This document shows, piece after piece, positions 23,519-38,083 of a DNA stretch of 64,000 nucleotides (the stretch's first letter is position 1; every line of letters starts with the position of its first letter). The notes below the pieces were generated by a model. That model saw only the letters and a list, made by a program, of their open reading frames with translations, did no database searches and was not told the DNA's origin. A program made the position numbers and the translations under genes. Source of the DNA: Trichomonas vaginalis G3 (taxonomy: Eukaryota > Parabasalia > Trichomonadida > Trichomonadidae); assembly GCF_026262505.1 (NCBI RefSeq), contig NC_067205.1:21015645-21079644 (forward strand). The letters run 5' to 3'.

Positions 23519-26386
23519 GACAAAACCTATACGAAGAAATCATGACAAAACATTTACGATGAAGAAGTCATGACAAAGCATATACGATGAAGTTTCGACA
23601 AATCATTTACGTTCATGTTTGACAAAGCATATACGATGAAATCATGACAAAACATATACGAAGAAGTTTCGACAAAACATGTACGATGAAATCATGACAA
23701 AACATATACGATGAAGTTTTGACAAAACATATACGAAGAAGTCATGACAAAACATAAACGAAGAAGTCATGACAAAACATTTACGATGAAGAAGTCATGA
23801 CAAAACATAAACGAAGAAATCATGACAAAACATTTACGATGAAGAAGTCATGACAAAGCATAAACGAAGAAATCATGACAAATCATTTACGTTCATTACG
23901 ATGAAGAAGTCATGACAAAACATGTACGTTCATGTTTGACAAAACATTTACGATGAAGAAATCATGACAAAACATAAACGAAGAAATCATGACAAATCAT
24001 TTACATTCATTACGATGAAGAAGTCATGACAAAACATGTACGTTCATGTTTGACAAAACATTTACGATGAAGTTTCGACAAAACATTTACACTCATTACG
24101 ATGAAGAAGTCATGACAAATCATTTACGTTCATTACGATGAAGAAGTCTTGACAAAACATTTACGCTCATGTTTGACAAAACATTTACACTCATTACGAT
24201 GAAGAAGTCATGACAAAACATATACGCTCATGTTTGACAAAACATATACGCTCATTACGATGAAGAAATCATGACAAAACATTTACGATGAAGTAGTGAC
24301 AAAACATATACGATGAAGAAGTCTTGACAAAACATTTACGCTCATGTTTGACAAAGCATATACGTTCATTACGATGAAGAAGTCATGACAAAGCATATAC
24401 GATGAAATCATGACAAAACATAAACGAAGAAATCATGACAAAACATTTCCGATGAAGAAATCATGAAAATTCAATGAGGTGAAAAGAGGTGAGATCTCAC
24501 CTCTTCACCTAAACATTATTTTTGGGTCATTTACGCTCATTACGAAGAAATCATGACAAAACATATACGAAGAAATCATGACAAAATATAAACGTTCATT
24601 CCGATGAAGAAATCATGAAAATTCAATGAGGTGAGAAAAGAGGTGAGATCTCACCTCTTCACCTAAAATATATTTTTGTCTGATTTACGCTCATTACGAT
24701 GAAGAAATCATGACAAAACATTTACGAAGAAGAAATCATGACAAAGCATATACGCTCATTACGATGAAGAAATCATGACAAAACATTTACGATGAAGAAG
24801 TCTTGACAAAGCATATACGTTCATGTTTGACACATTCATTTACACTCATTACGATGAAGAAATCATGACAAAACATATACAATGAAGAAATCATGAGATT
24901 AGAAATGAGATTAGAAATGAGGTTAGATCTAACCATCTACCCTAAACATTATTTTTAGTCGTTTACGTTCATTACGATGAAGAAGTTTCGACACATTCAT
25001 TTACGCTCATTACGATAAAATCATCATGACAAAACATATACGTTCATTACGATGAAGAAATCATGAAAATTCAATGAGGTGAGAAAAGAGGTGAGATCTA
25101 ACCATCTACCCTAAACATTATTTTTGGATCATTTACACTCATTCCGATGAAGAAGTTTCGACAAAACATTAACGATAAAATCATCATGACAAAACATTAA
25201 CGTTCATTACGATGAAGTGTTCTGATGAAGTCATAACTGCCTTCCTCCTGTGTTGTTGTCTAAATGTCATGTTGTCTCATTTTTTCAGAGAAGTTAAATG
25301 ACCTGGTAGCACATGGTAACATGGTAGCACCTTCAGTTCTTCAAAAATAATTAATTATTGAATGACCTAAAAACCATTAATGAAAACATTATTTTTGGAT
25401 CATTTACACTCATTACGATGAAGAAGTTTCGACAAAACATTAACGTTCATTACGATGAAGAAGTTTTGACAAAACATATACGTTCATTACGATGAAGAAA
25501 TCATGAAAATTCAATGAGGTGAGAAAAGAGGTGAGATCTCACCTCTTCACCTAAACATTATTTTTGGGTCATTTACGCTCATTACGATGAAGAAATCATG
25601 ACAAAACATTTACGAAGAAGTTTTGACAAAACATATACGAAGAAGTTTTGACAAAACATATACGTTCATTACGATGAAGAAATCATGACAAAACATTTAC
25701 GAAGAAGTTTTGACAAAACATATACGTTCATTACGATGAAGTTTATTTCCTGCTGTGTTGTCAAAATGTCATGTTGTCACACTTTTTCAGAGAAGTTAAA
25801 TGACCGAGTGACACATGGTGACGTAGTGACACCTTCAGTTCTTCAAAAATAAGTCATAACTGCCTTCCTCCTGTGTTGTTGTCTAAATGTCATGTTGTCT
25901 CATTTTTTCAGAGAAGTTAAATGACCGAGTGACACATGGTGACGTAGTGACACCTTCAGTTCTTCAAAAATAAGTCATAACTGCCTTCCTCCTGTGTTGT
26001 TGTCAAAATGTCATGAGTTAAATTACCTGGTGACCGAGTGACACCTTCAGTTCTTCAAAAATAAGTCATAACTGCCTTCCTCCTGTGTTGTTGTCTAAAT
26101 GTCATGTTGTCTCATTTTTTCAGAGAAGTTAAATGACCTGGTGACACATGGTGACGTAGTGACACCTTCAGTTCTTCAAAAATAATTAATTATTGAATAA
26201 CCTGAAACCATGAACGTAAACATTATTTTTGGATCATTTACGCTCATTACGATGAAGTTTTGACACGAAGTGAAGAATTGCACTTCGTCAAAAAAGTGAA
26301 GGTTCCCGACGGTTTCAAACCGCCATACTTTACATTTTGTACAAAAATATTGTGAGTAAATGAACTCATTATTTTTTGCATCATGA
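23519..26386. repeat. Complex block B3
   Basis: B variant lacking a 45-bp CTTGACAAAGC submonomer pair and carrying one extra 24-mer near 24,220. P palindromes at 24486-24503, 24640-24657 and 25528-25545; small palindrome at 24921-24934; hybrid at 25088; T at 25230; T group from 25742; L at 26305-26386. B6 and B8 share this variant. Confidence 0.9.
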
Positions 26387-26549
26387 CAAAACATATACGA
26401 AGAAATCATGACAAAACATTTACGCTCATTACGATGAAGAAGTCATGAAAATTCATGAGGTGAGAAAAGAGGTGAGAAAAGAGGTGAGATCTCACCTCTT
26501 CACCTAAACATTATTTTTGGGTCATTTACGTTCATTACGAAGAAATCAT
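26387..26549. repeat. P cassette between B3 and B4
   Basis: Palindrome core at 26481-26498. B3 and B4 are head-to-tail with only this cassette and no A array between them. Confidence 0.88.
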
Positions 26550-29453
26550 GACAAAACCTATACGAAGAAATCATGACAAAACATTTACGATGAAGAAGTC
26601 ATGACAAAGCATATACGATGAAGTTTCGACAAATCATTTACGTTCATGTTTGACAAAGCATATACGATGAAATCATGAAAAACATATACGAAGAAGTTTC
26701 GACAAAACATGTACGATGAAATCATGACAAAACATATACGATGAAGTTTTGACAAAACATATACGAAGAAGTCATGACAAAACATAAACGAAGAAGTCAT
26801 GACAAAACATTTACGATGAAGAAGTCATGACAAAACATAAACGAAGAAATCATGACAAAACATTTACGATGAAGAAGTCATGACAAAGCATAAACGAAGA
26901 AATCATGACAAATCATTTACGTTCATTACGATGAAGAAATCATGACAAAACATGTACGTTCATGTTTGACAAAACATTTACGATGAAGAAATCATGACAA
27001 AACATAAACGAAGAAATCATGACAAATCATTTACATTCATTACGATGAAGAAGTCATGACAAAACATGTACGTTCATGTTTGACAAAACATTTACGATGA
27101 AGTTTCGACAAAACATTTACACTCATTACGATGAAGAAGTCATGACAAATCATTTACGTTCATTACGATGAAGAAGTCTTGACAAAACATTTACGCTCAT
27201 GTTTGACAAAACATTTACACTCATTACGATGAAGAAGTCTTGACAAAGCATATACGTTCATTACGATGAAGAAGTCATGACAAAACATATACGCTCATGT
27301 TTGACAAAACATATACGCTCATTACGATGAAGAAATCATGACAAAACATTTACGATGAAGTAGTGACAAAACATATACGATGAAGAAGTCTTGACAAAAC
27401 ATTTACGCTCATGTTTGACAAAGCATATACGTTCATTACGATGAAGAAGTCATGACAAAGCATATACGATGAAATCATGACAAAACATAAACGAAGAAAT
27501 CATGACAAAACATTTCCGATGAAGAAATCATGAAAATTCAATGAGGTGAGAAAAGAGGTGAGATCTCACCTCTTCACCTAAACATTATTTTTGGGTCATT
27601 TACGCTCATTACGAAGAAATCATGACAAAACATATACGAAGAAATCATGACAAAATATAAACGTTCATTCCGATGAAGAAATCATGAAAATTCAATGAGG
27701 TGAGAAAAGAGGTGAGATCTCACCTCTTCACCTAAAATATATTTTTGTCTGATTTACGCTCATTACGATGAAGAAATCATGACAAAACATTTACGAAGAA
27801 GAAATCATGACAAAGCATATACGCTCATTACGATGAAGAAATCATGACAAAACATTTACGATGAAGAAGTCTTGACAAAGCATATACGTTCATGTTTGAC
27901 ACATTCATTTACACTCATTACGATGAAGAAATCATGACAAAACATATACAATGAAGAAATCATGAGATTAGAAATGAGATTAGAAATGAGGTTAGATCTA
28001 ACCATCTACCCTAAACATTATTTTTAGTCGTTTACGTTCATTACGATGAAGAAGTTTCGACACATTCATTTACGCTCATTACGATAAAATCATCATGACA
28101 AAACATATACGTTCATTACGATGAAGAAATCATGAAAATTCAATGAGGTGAGAAAAGAGGTGAGATCTAACCATCTACCCTAAACATTATTTTTGGATCA
28201 TTTACACTCATTCCGATGAAGAAGTTTCGACAAAACATTAACGATAAAATCATCATGACAAAACATTAACGTTCATTACGATGAAGTGTTCTGATGAAGT
28301 CATAACTGCCTTCCTCCTGTGTTGTTGTCTAAATGTCATGTTGTCTCATTTTTTCAGAGAAGTTAAATGACCTGGTAGCACATGGTAACATGGTAGCACC
28401 TTCAGTTCTTCAAAAATAATTAATTATTGAATGACCTAAAAACCATTAATGAAAACATTATTTTTGGATCATTTACACTCATTACGATGAAGAAGTTTCG
28501 ACAAAACATTAACGTTCATTACGATGAAGAAGTTTTGACAAAACATATACGTTCATTACGATGAAGAAATCATGAAAATTCAATGAGGTGAGAAAAGAGG
28601 TGAGATCTCACCTCTTCACCTAAACATTATTTTTGGGTCATTTACGCTCATTACGATGAAGAAATCATGACAAAACATTTACGAAGAAGTTTTGACAAAA
28701 CATATACGAAGAAGTTTTGACAAAACATATACGTTCATTACGATGAAGAAATCATGACAAAACATTTACGAAGAAGTTTTGACAAAACATATACGTTCAT
28801 TACGATGAAGTTTATTTCCTGCTGTGTTGTCAAAATGTCATGTTGTCACACTTTTTCAGAGAAGTTAAATGACCGAGTGACACATGGTGACGTAGTGACA
28901 CCTTCAGTTCTTCAAAAATAAGTCATAACTGCCTTCCTCCTGTGTTGTTGTCTAAATGTCATGTTGTCTCATTTTTTCAGAGAAGTTAAATGACCGAGTG
29001 ACACATGGTGACGTAGTGACACCTTCAGTTCTTCAAAAATAAGTCATAACTGCCTTCCTCCTGTGTTGTTGTCAAAATGTCATGAGTTAAATTACCTGGT
29101 GACCGAGTGACACCTTCAGTTCTTCAAAAATAAGTCATAACTGCCTTCCTCCTGTGTTGTTGTCTAAATGTCATGTTGTCTCATTTTTTCAGAGAAGTTA
29201 AATGACCTGGTGACACATGGTGACGTAGTGACACCTTCAGTTCTTCAAAAATAATTAATTATTGAATAACCTGAAACCATGAACGTAAACATTATTTTTG
29301 GATCATTTACGCTCATTACGATGAAGTTTTGACACGAAGTGAAGAATTGCACTTCGTCAAAAAGTGAAGGTTCCCGACGGTTTCAAACCGCCATACTTTA
29401 CATTTTGTACAAAAATATTGTGAGTAAATGAACTCATTATTTTTTGCATCATG
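26550..29453. repeat. Complex block B4
   Basis: B variant that keeps the 45-bp submonomer pair and has one extra 24-mer. P palindromes at 27555-27572, 27709-27726 and 28597-28614; small palindrome at 27990-28003; hybrid at 28157; T at 28299; T group from 28811; L from 29373. The truncated hairpin unit before L has one A fewer than in the other blocks. Confidence 0.9.
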
Positions 29454-30250
29454 ACAAAACATATACGAAGAATCATGACAAAACATTTACGCTCATTACG
29501 ATGAAGAAGTCATGAAAATTCATGAGGTGAGAAAAGAGGTGAGATCTCACCTCTTCACCTAAACATTATTTTTGGGTCATTTACGTTCATTACGAAGAAG
29601 TCATGACAAAACCTATACGAAGAAATCATGACAAAACATTTACGCTCATTTCGATGAAGAAGTCATGAAAATTCATGAGGTGAGAAAAGAGGTGAGAAAA
29701 GAGGTGAGATCTCACCTCTTCACCTAAACATTATTTTTGGGTCATTTACGTTCATTACGAAGAAGTCATGACAAAACCTATACGAAGAAATCATGACAAA
29801 ACATTTACGATGAAGAAGTCATGACAAAGCATATACGATGAAGTTTCGACAAATCATTTACGTTCATGTTTGACAAAGCATATACGATGAAATCATGACA
29901 AAACATTTACGATGAAATCATGACAAAACATTTACGAAGAAATCATGACAAAACATTTACGATGAAGTCATGACAAAACATATACGAAGAAGTTTCGACA
30001 AAAACATGTACGATGAAATCATGACAAAACATATACGATGAAGTTTTGACAAAACATATACGAAGAAGTCATGACAAAACATAAACGAAGAAGTCATGAC
30101 AAAACATAAACGAAGAAATCATGACAAAACATAAACGAAGAAATCATGACAAAACATTTACGATGAAGAAGTCATGACAAAGCATAAACGAAGAAATCAT
30201 GACAAATCATTTACGTTCATTACGATGAAGAAATCATGACAAAACATGTA
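29454..30250. repeat. Two P cassettes plus truncated start of block B
   Basis: Palindrome cores at 29536-29553 (short cassette) and 29701-29718 (longer cassette), then B-start 25-mers before array A4. The same pair recurs after B7. Confidence 0.87.
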
Positions 30251-33200
30251 CGTTCATGTTTGACAAAGCATATACGATGAAGTTTTGACAAAACATTTAC
30301 GATGAAGTCTTGACAAATCATATACGAAGAAGTCATGACAAAACATTTACGAAGAAGTCTTGACAAATCATTTACGAAGAAGTCTTGACACGAAGTGAAG
30401 ATTTGCACTTCGTCAAAAAAGTGAAGGTTCGACAAAACATTTACGTTCATGTTTGACAAAGCATATACGATGAAGTTTTGACACGAAGTGAAGATTTGCA
30501 CTTCGTCAAAAAAGTGAAGGTTCGACAAAACATTTACGTTCATGTTTGACAAAGCATATACGATGAAGTTTCGACAAAACATATACGTTCATGTTTGACA
30601 AAGCATATACGATGAAGTTTTGACACGAAGTGAAGATTTGCACTTCGTCAAAAAAGTGAAGGTTCGACAAAACATTTACGTTCATGTTTGACAAAGCATA
30701 TACGATGAAGTTTTGACACGAAGTGAAGATTTGCACTTCGTCAAAAAAGTGAAGGTTCGACAAAACATTTACGTTCATGTTTGACAAAACATATACGTTC
30801 ATGTTTGACAAAGCATATACGATGAAGTTTTGACAAAACATTTACGAAGAAGTCTTGACAAATCATTTACGAAGAAGTCTTGACACGAAGTGAAGATTTG
30901 CACTTCGTCAAAAAAGTGAAGGTTCGACAAAACATTTACGTTCATGTTTGACAAAGCATATACGATGAAGTTTTGACACGAAGTGAAGATTTGCACTTCG
31001 TCAAAAAAGTGAAGGTTCGACAAAACATTTACGTTCATGTTTGACAAAGCATATACGATGAAGTTTTGACACGAAGTGAAGATTTGCACTTCGTCAAAAA
31101 AGTGAAGGTTCGACAAAACATTTACGTTCATGTTTGACAAAGCATATACGATGAAGTTTCGACAAAACATATACGTTCATGTTTGACAAAGCATATACGA
31201 TGAAGTTTTGACACGAAGTGAAGATTTGCACTTCGTCAAAAAAGTGAAGGTTCGACAAAACATATACGTTCATGTTTGACAAAGCATATACGATGAAGTT
31301 TTGACAAAACATTTACGATGAAGTCTTGACAAATCATATACGAAGAAGTCATGACAAAACATTTACGAAGAAGTCTTGACAAATCATTTACGAAGAAGTC
31401 TTGACACGAAGTGAAGATTTGCACTTCGTCAAAAAAGTGAAGGTTCGACAAAACATTTACGTTCATGTTTGACAAAACATATACGTTCATGTTTGACAAA
31501 GCATATACGATGAAGTTTTGACACGAAGTGAAGATTTGCACTTCGTCAAAAAAGTGAAGGTTCGACAAAACATTTACGTTAATGTTTGACAAAGCATATA
31601 CGATGAAGTTTTGACACGAAGTGAAGATTTGCACTTCGTCAAAAAAGTGAAGGTTCGACAAAACATTTACGTTCATGTTTGACAAAGCATATACGATGAA
31701 GTTTCGACAAAACATATACGTTCATGTTTGACAAAGCATATACGATGAAGTTTCGACAAAACATATACGTTCATGTTTGACAAAGCATATACGATGAAGT
31801 TTGACAAAACATTTACGATGAAGTTTGACAAATCATATACGAGAAGTCTTGACAAAACATTTACGAAGAAGTCTTGACAAATCATTACGAAGAAGTCTTG
31901 ACACGAGTGAAGATTTGCACTTCGTCAAAAAGTGAAGTAGGTTCGACAAAACATTTACGTTCATGTTTGACAAAGCATATACGATGAAGTTTGACACGAA
32001 GTGAAGATTTGCACTTCGTCAAAAAAGTGAAGGTTCGACAAAACATTTACGTTCATGTTTGACAAAGCATATACGATGAAGTTTCGACAAAACATATTTA
32101 CGTTCATGTTTGACAAAAAACGTGAAGTTTGACACGAAGTGAACATTTACGTTCGTCAAAAAACGATGAAGTTCGACAAAACATATACGTTCATGTTTGA
32201 CAAAGCATATACGATGAAGTTTTGACACGAAGTGAAGATTTGCACTTCGTCAAAAAAGTGAAGGTTCGACAAAACATTTACGTTCATGTTTGACAAAGCA
32301 TATACGATGAAGTTTTGACACGAAGTTTTTGCACTTCGTTCAAAAAGACAAACGTACGTTTTTGACAAAAATTTACGAAGAAGTCTTGACACGAAGTGAA
32401 GATTTGCACTTCGTCAAAAAAGTGAAGGTTCGACAAAACATTTACGTTCATGTTTGACAAAGCATATACGATGAAGTTTTGACACGAAGTGAAGATTTGC
32501 ACTTCGTCAAAAAAGTGAAGGTTCGACAAAACATTTACGTTCATGTTTGACAAAGCATATACGATGAAGTTTCGACAAAACATATACGTTCATGTTTGAC
32601 AAAGCATATACGATGAAGTTTTGACACGAAGTGAAGATTTGCACTTCGTCAAAAAGTGAAGGTTCGACAAAACATTTACGTTCATGTTTGACAAAGCATA
32701 TACGATGAAGTTTTGACAAAACATTTACGATGAAGTCTTGACAAATCATATACGAAGAAGTCATGACAAAACATTTACGATGAAATCTTGACAAAACATT
32801 TACGATGAAATCTTGACAAAGCATATACGATGAAATCATGACAAAACATTTACGATGAAATCATGACAAAACATTTACGAAGAAATCATGACAAAACATT
32901 TACGATGAAGTCATGACAAAACATATACGAAGAAGTTTCGACAAAACATGTACGATGAAATCATGACAAAACATATACGATGAAGTTTTGACAAAACATA
33001 TACGAAGAAGTCATGACAAAACATAAACGAAGAAGTCATGACAAAACATAAACGAAGAAATCATGACAAAACATAAACGAAGAAATCATGACAAAACATT
33101 TACGATGAAGAAGTCATGACAAAGCATAAACGAAGAAATCATGACAAATCATTTACGTTCATTACGATGAAGAAATCATGACAAAACATGTACGTTCATG

Positions 33201-35240
33201 TTTGACAAAGCATATACGATGAAGTTTTGACAAAACATTTACGATGAAGTCTTGACAAATCATATACGAAGAAGTCATGACAAAACATTTACGAAGAAAG
33301 TCTTGACAAATCATTTACGAAGAAGTCTTGACACGAAGTGAAGATTTGCACTTCGTCAAAAAAGTGAAGGTTCGACAAAACATTTACGTTCATGTTTGAC
33401 AAAGCATATACGATGAAGTTTTGACACGAAGTGAAGATTTGCACTTCGTCAAAAAAGTGAAGGTTCGACAAAACATTTACGTTCATGTTTGACAAAGCAT
33501 ATACGATGAAGTTTCGACAAAACATATACGTTCATGTTTGACAAAGCATATACGATGAAGTTTTGACACGAAGTGAAGATTTGCACTTCGTCAAAAAAGT
33601 GAAGGTTCGACAAAACATTTACGTTCATGTTTGACAAAGCATATACGATGAAGTTTTGACACGAAGTGAAGATTTGCACTTCGTCAAAAAAGTGAAGGTT
33701 CGACAAAACATTTACGTTCATGTTTGACAAAACATATACGTTCATGTTTGACAAAGCATATACGATGAAGTTTTGACAAAACATTTACGAAGAAGTCTTG
33801 ACAAATCATTTACGAAGAAGTCTTGACACGAAGTGAAGATTTGCACTTCGTCAAAAAAGTGAAGGTTCGACAAAACATTTACGTTCATGTTTGACAAAGC
33901 ATATACGATGAAGTTTTGACACGAAGTGAAGATTTGCACTTCGTCAAAAAAGTGAAGGTTCGACAAAACATTTACGTTAATGTTTGACAAAGCATATACG
34001 ATGAAGTTTTGACACGAAGTGAAGATTTGCACTTCGTCAAAAAAGTGAAGGTTCGACAAAACATTTACGTTCATGTTTGACAAAGCATATACGATGAAGT
34101 TTTGACACGAAGTGAAGATTTGCACTTCGTCAAAAAAGTGAAGGTTCGACAAAACATATACGTTCATGTTTGACAAAGCATATACGATGAAGTTTTGACA
34201 AAACATTTACGATGAAGTCTTGACAAATCATATACGAAGAAGTCATGACAAAACATTTACGAAGAAGTCTTGACAAATCATTTACGAAGAAGTCTTGACA
34301 CGAAGTGAAGATTTGCACTTCGTCAAAAAAGTGAAGGTTCGACAAAACATTTACGTTCATGTTTGACAAAACATATACGTTCATGTTTGACAAAGCATAT
34401 ACGATGAAGTTTTGACACGAAGTGAAGATTTGCACTTCGTCAAAAAAGTGAAGGTTCGACAAAACATTTACGTTAATGTTTGACAAAGCATATACGATGA
34501 AGTTTTGACACGAAGTGAAGATTTGCACTTCGTCAAAAAAGTGAAGGTTCGACAAAACATTTACGTTCATGTTTGACAAAGCATATACGATGAAGTTTCG
34601 ACAAAACATATACGTTCATGTTTGACAAAGCATATACGATGAAGTTTCGACAAAACATATACGTTCATGTTTGACAAAGCATATACGATGAAGTTTTGAC
34701 AAAACATTTACGATGAAGTCTTGACAAATCATATACGAAGAAGTCATGACAAAACATTTACGAAGAAGTCTTGACAAATCATTTACGAAGAAGTCTTGAC
34801 ACGAAGTGAAGATTTGCACTTCGTCAAAAAAGTGAAGGTTCGACAAAACATTTACGTTCATGTTTGACAAAACATATACGTTCATGTTTGACAAAGCATA
34901 TACGATGAAGTTTTGACACGAAGTGAAGATTTGCACTTCGTCAAAAAAGTGAAGGTTCGACAAAACATTTACGTTAATGTTTGACAAAGCATATACGATG
35001 AAGTTTCGACAAAACATATACGTTCATGTTTGACAAAGCATATACGATGAAGTTTTGACAAAACATTTACGATGAAGTCATGACAAAACATTTACGAAGA
35101 AGTCTTGACAAATCATTTACGAAGAAGTCTTGACAAAACATATACGATGAAGTTTTGACACGAAGTGAAGATTTGCACTTCGTCAAAAAAGTGAAGGTTC
35201 GACAAAACATATACGTTCATGTTTGACAAAGCATATACGA
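30251..35240. repeat. Satellite array A4
   Basis: Two hairpin-unit arrays (30.25-32.79 and 33.2-35.24 kb) separated by plain 25-mers of the B-start type. The part at about 31,800-32,360 is strongly disturbed, with scrambled submonomers such as GACAAACGTACGTTTTTGAC, unlike any other unit in the window. The flanking arrays are clean. Confidence 0.92.
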
Positions 35241-35700
35241 AGAAGTCTTGACAAAACATATTCGAAGAAGTCATGACAAAACATATACGCTCATGTTTGA
35301 CAAAACATATACGAAGAAATCATGACAAAACATTTACGCTCATTACGATGAAGAAGTCATGAAAATTCATGAGGTGAGAAAAGAGGTGAGAAAAGAGGTG
35401 AGATCTCACCTCTTCACCTAAACATTATTTTTGGGTCATTTACGTTCATTACGAAGAAATCATGACAAAACCTATACGAAGAAATCATGACAAAACATTT
35501 ACGATGAAGAAGTCATGACAAAGCATATACGATGAAGTTTCGACAAATCATTTACGTTCATGTTTGACAAAGCATATACGATGAAATCATGACAAAACAT
35601 ATACGAAGAAGTTTCGACAAAACATGTACGATGAAATCATGACAAAACATATACGATGAAGTTTTGACAAAACATATACGAAGAAGTCATGACAAAACAT
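35241..35700. repeat. P cassette plus truncated block B
   Basis: Palindrome core at 35395-35412, then roughly 240 bp of B-start that jumps into array A5 at the same point as at about 15,290. Confidence 0.86.
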
Positions 35701-36990
35701 TTACGAAGAAGTCTTGACAAATCATTTACGAAGAAGTCTTGACACGAAGTGAAGATTTGCACTTCGTCAAAAAAGTGAAGGTTCGACAAAACATTTACGT
35801 TCATGTTTGACAAAACATATACGTTCATGTTTGACAAAGCATATACGATGAAGTTTTGACACGAAGTGAAGATTTGCACTTCGTCAAAAAAGTGAAGGTT
35901 CGACAAAACATTTACGTTCATGTTTGACAAAGCATATACGATGAAGTTTTGACACGAAGTGAAGATTTGCACTTCGTCAAAAAAGTGAAGGTTCGACAAA
36001 ACATATACGTTCATGTTTGACAAAGCATATACGATGAAGTTTTGACAAAACATTTACGATGAAGTCTTGACAAATCATATACGAAGAAGTCATGACAAAA
36101 CATTTACGAAGAAGTCTTGACAAATCATTTACGAAGAAGTCTTGACACGAAGTGAAGATTTGCACTTCGTCAAAAAAGTGAAGGTTCGACAAAACATTTA
36201 CGTTCATGTTTGACAAAACATATACGTTCATGTTTGACAAAGCATATACGATGAAGTTTTGACACGAAGTGAAGATTTGCACTTCGTCAAAAAAGTGAAG
36301 TTTCGACAAAACATATACGTTCATGTTTGACAAAGCATATACGATGAAGTTTTGACACGAAGTGAAGATTTGCACTTCGTCAAAAAAGTGAAGGTTCGAC
36401 AAAACATTTACGTTCATGTTTGACAAAGCATATACGATGAAGTTTCGACAAAACATATACGTTCATGTTTGACAAAGCATATACGATGAAGTTTTGACAA
36501 AACATTTACGAAGAAGTCTTGACACGAAGTGAAGATTTGCACTTCGTCAAAAAAGTGAAGGTTCGACAAAACATTTACGTTCATGTTTGACAAAACATAT
36601 ACGTTCATGTTTGACAAAGCATATACGATGAAGTCTTGACAAAACATATACGATGAAGTTTTGACACGAAGTGAAGATTTGCATTTCGTCAAAAAAGTGA
36701 AGGTTCGACAAAACATTTACGTTAATGTTTGACAAAGCATATACGATGAAGTTTTGACACGAAGTGAAGATTTGCACTTCGTCAAAAAAGTGAAGGTTCG
36801 ACAAAACATTTACGTTCATGTTTGACAAAGCATATACGATGAAGTTTCGACAAAACATATACGTTCATGTTTGACAAAGCATATACGATGAAGTTTTGAC
36901 ACGAAGTGAAGATTTGCACTTCGTCAAAAAAGTGAAGGTTCGACAAAACATATACGTTCATGTTTGACAAAGCATATACGAAGAAGTCTT
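35701..36990. repeat. Satellite array A5
   Basis: Hairpin-unit array parallel to A2 in unit order, but almost free of single-base indels. It includes one GCATTTCGTC variant unit near 36,682 that A2 also has near 16,276. Confidence 0.93.
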
Positions 36991-37358
36991 GACAAAACAT
37001 ATTCGAAGAAGTCATGACAAAACATATACGCTCATGTTTGACAAAACATATACGAAGAAATCATGACAAAACATTTACGCTCATTACGATGAAGAAGTCA
37101 TGAAAATTCATGAGGTGAGAAAAGAGGTGAGAAAAGAGGTGAGATCTCACCTCTTCACCTAAACATTATTTTTGGGTCATTTACGTTCATTACGAAGAAG
37201 TCATGACAAAACCTATACGAAGAAATCATGACAAAACATTTACGCTCATTTCGATGAAGAAGTCATGAAAATTCATGAGGTGAGAAAAGAGGTGAGAAAA
37301 GAGGTGAGATCTCACCTCTTCACCTAAACATTATTTTTGGGTCATTTACGTTCATTAC
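36991..37358. repeat. Two P cassettes before insert F copy 3
   Basis: Palindrome cores at 37136-37153 and 37301-37318, in the same arrangement as before F2. Confidence 0.9.
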
Positions 37359-37624
37359 GAAGATGTTATACCATCTAAGAACTTGCGATTTTCATACGGA
37401 ATCTCTTCTCTCGGTTTTTCGAGGGAAGCAATCATATGAGGAAATTCTTCTAAAAGTTCTTTTGTCTGATTTACATCTAATGAAAAAGTTTAGAAGAATT
37501 TTCTTATTCTTTCTGGCTTATTTTTGTTTTTCCAGTACTCCCGCTCTAATGGTCCCAGATGTGTTGACTTTGACTCTCTCAAGTTCTTAGATGGTATAAC
37601 ATCTTCAACGCCTCCTTCATAATC
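37355..37624 (-). pseudogene. Coding relic inside insert F, copy 3
   Basis: Same minus-strand relic as in copies 1 and 2, including the interruption, which therefore predates multiplication of the array. Confidence 0.45.
37359..37606. mobile_element. Foldback insert F, copy 3
   Basis: Third copy of the 248-bp insert, with inverted ends at 37359-37385 and 37580-37606. It starts the second 20.4-kb unit. Confidence 0.7.
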
Positions 37625-38083
37625 TTGACAAAGCATATACGAAGAAGTCTTGACAAAGCATATACGAAGAAGTCATGACAAAACATTTACGATGAAGTCA
37701 TGACAAAACATTTACGAAGAAGTCTTGACAAATCATTTACGAAGAAGTCTTGACAAAACATATACGATGAAGTTTTGACACGAAGTGAAGATTTGCACTT
37801 CGTCAAAAAAGTGAAGGTTCGACAAAACATATACGTTCATGTTTGACAAAGCATATACGAAGAAGTCTTGACAAAACATATTCGAAGAAGTCATGACAAA
37901 ACATATACGCTCATGTTTGACAAAACATATACGAAGAAATCATGACAAAACATTTACGCTCATTACGATGAAGAAGTCATGAAAATTCATGAGGTGAGAA
38001 AAGAGGTGAGAAAAGAGGTGAGATCTCACCTCTTCACCTAAACATTATTTTTGGGTCATTTACGTTCATTACGAAGAAGTCAT
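37607..38083. repeat. 25-mer run, one hairpin unit, one P cassette
   Basis: Same order as after F1 and F2; palindrome core at 38015-38032. Confidence 0.88.

Larger units (their letters stand above)
16952..37358. repeat. Higher-order unit 1 (20,407 bp)
   Basis: Layout: F2, P, B2, A3, P, B3, P, B4, PP, A4, P, A5, PP, up to F3. Linkers L at 20524, 26305 and 29373. The second copy of this unit starts at 37359 with linkers at 40933, 46716 and 49848, giving offsets of 20,409, 20,411 and 20,475. Confidence 0.88.
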
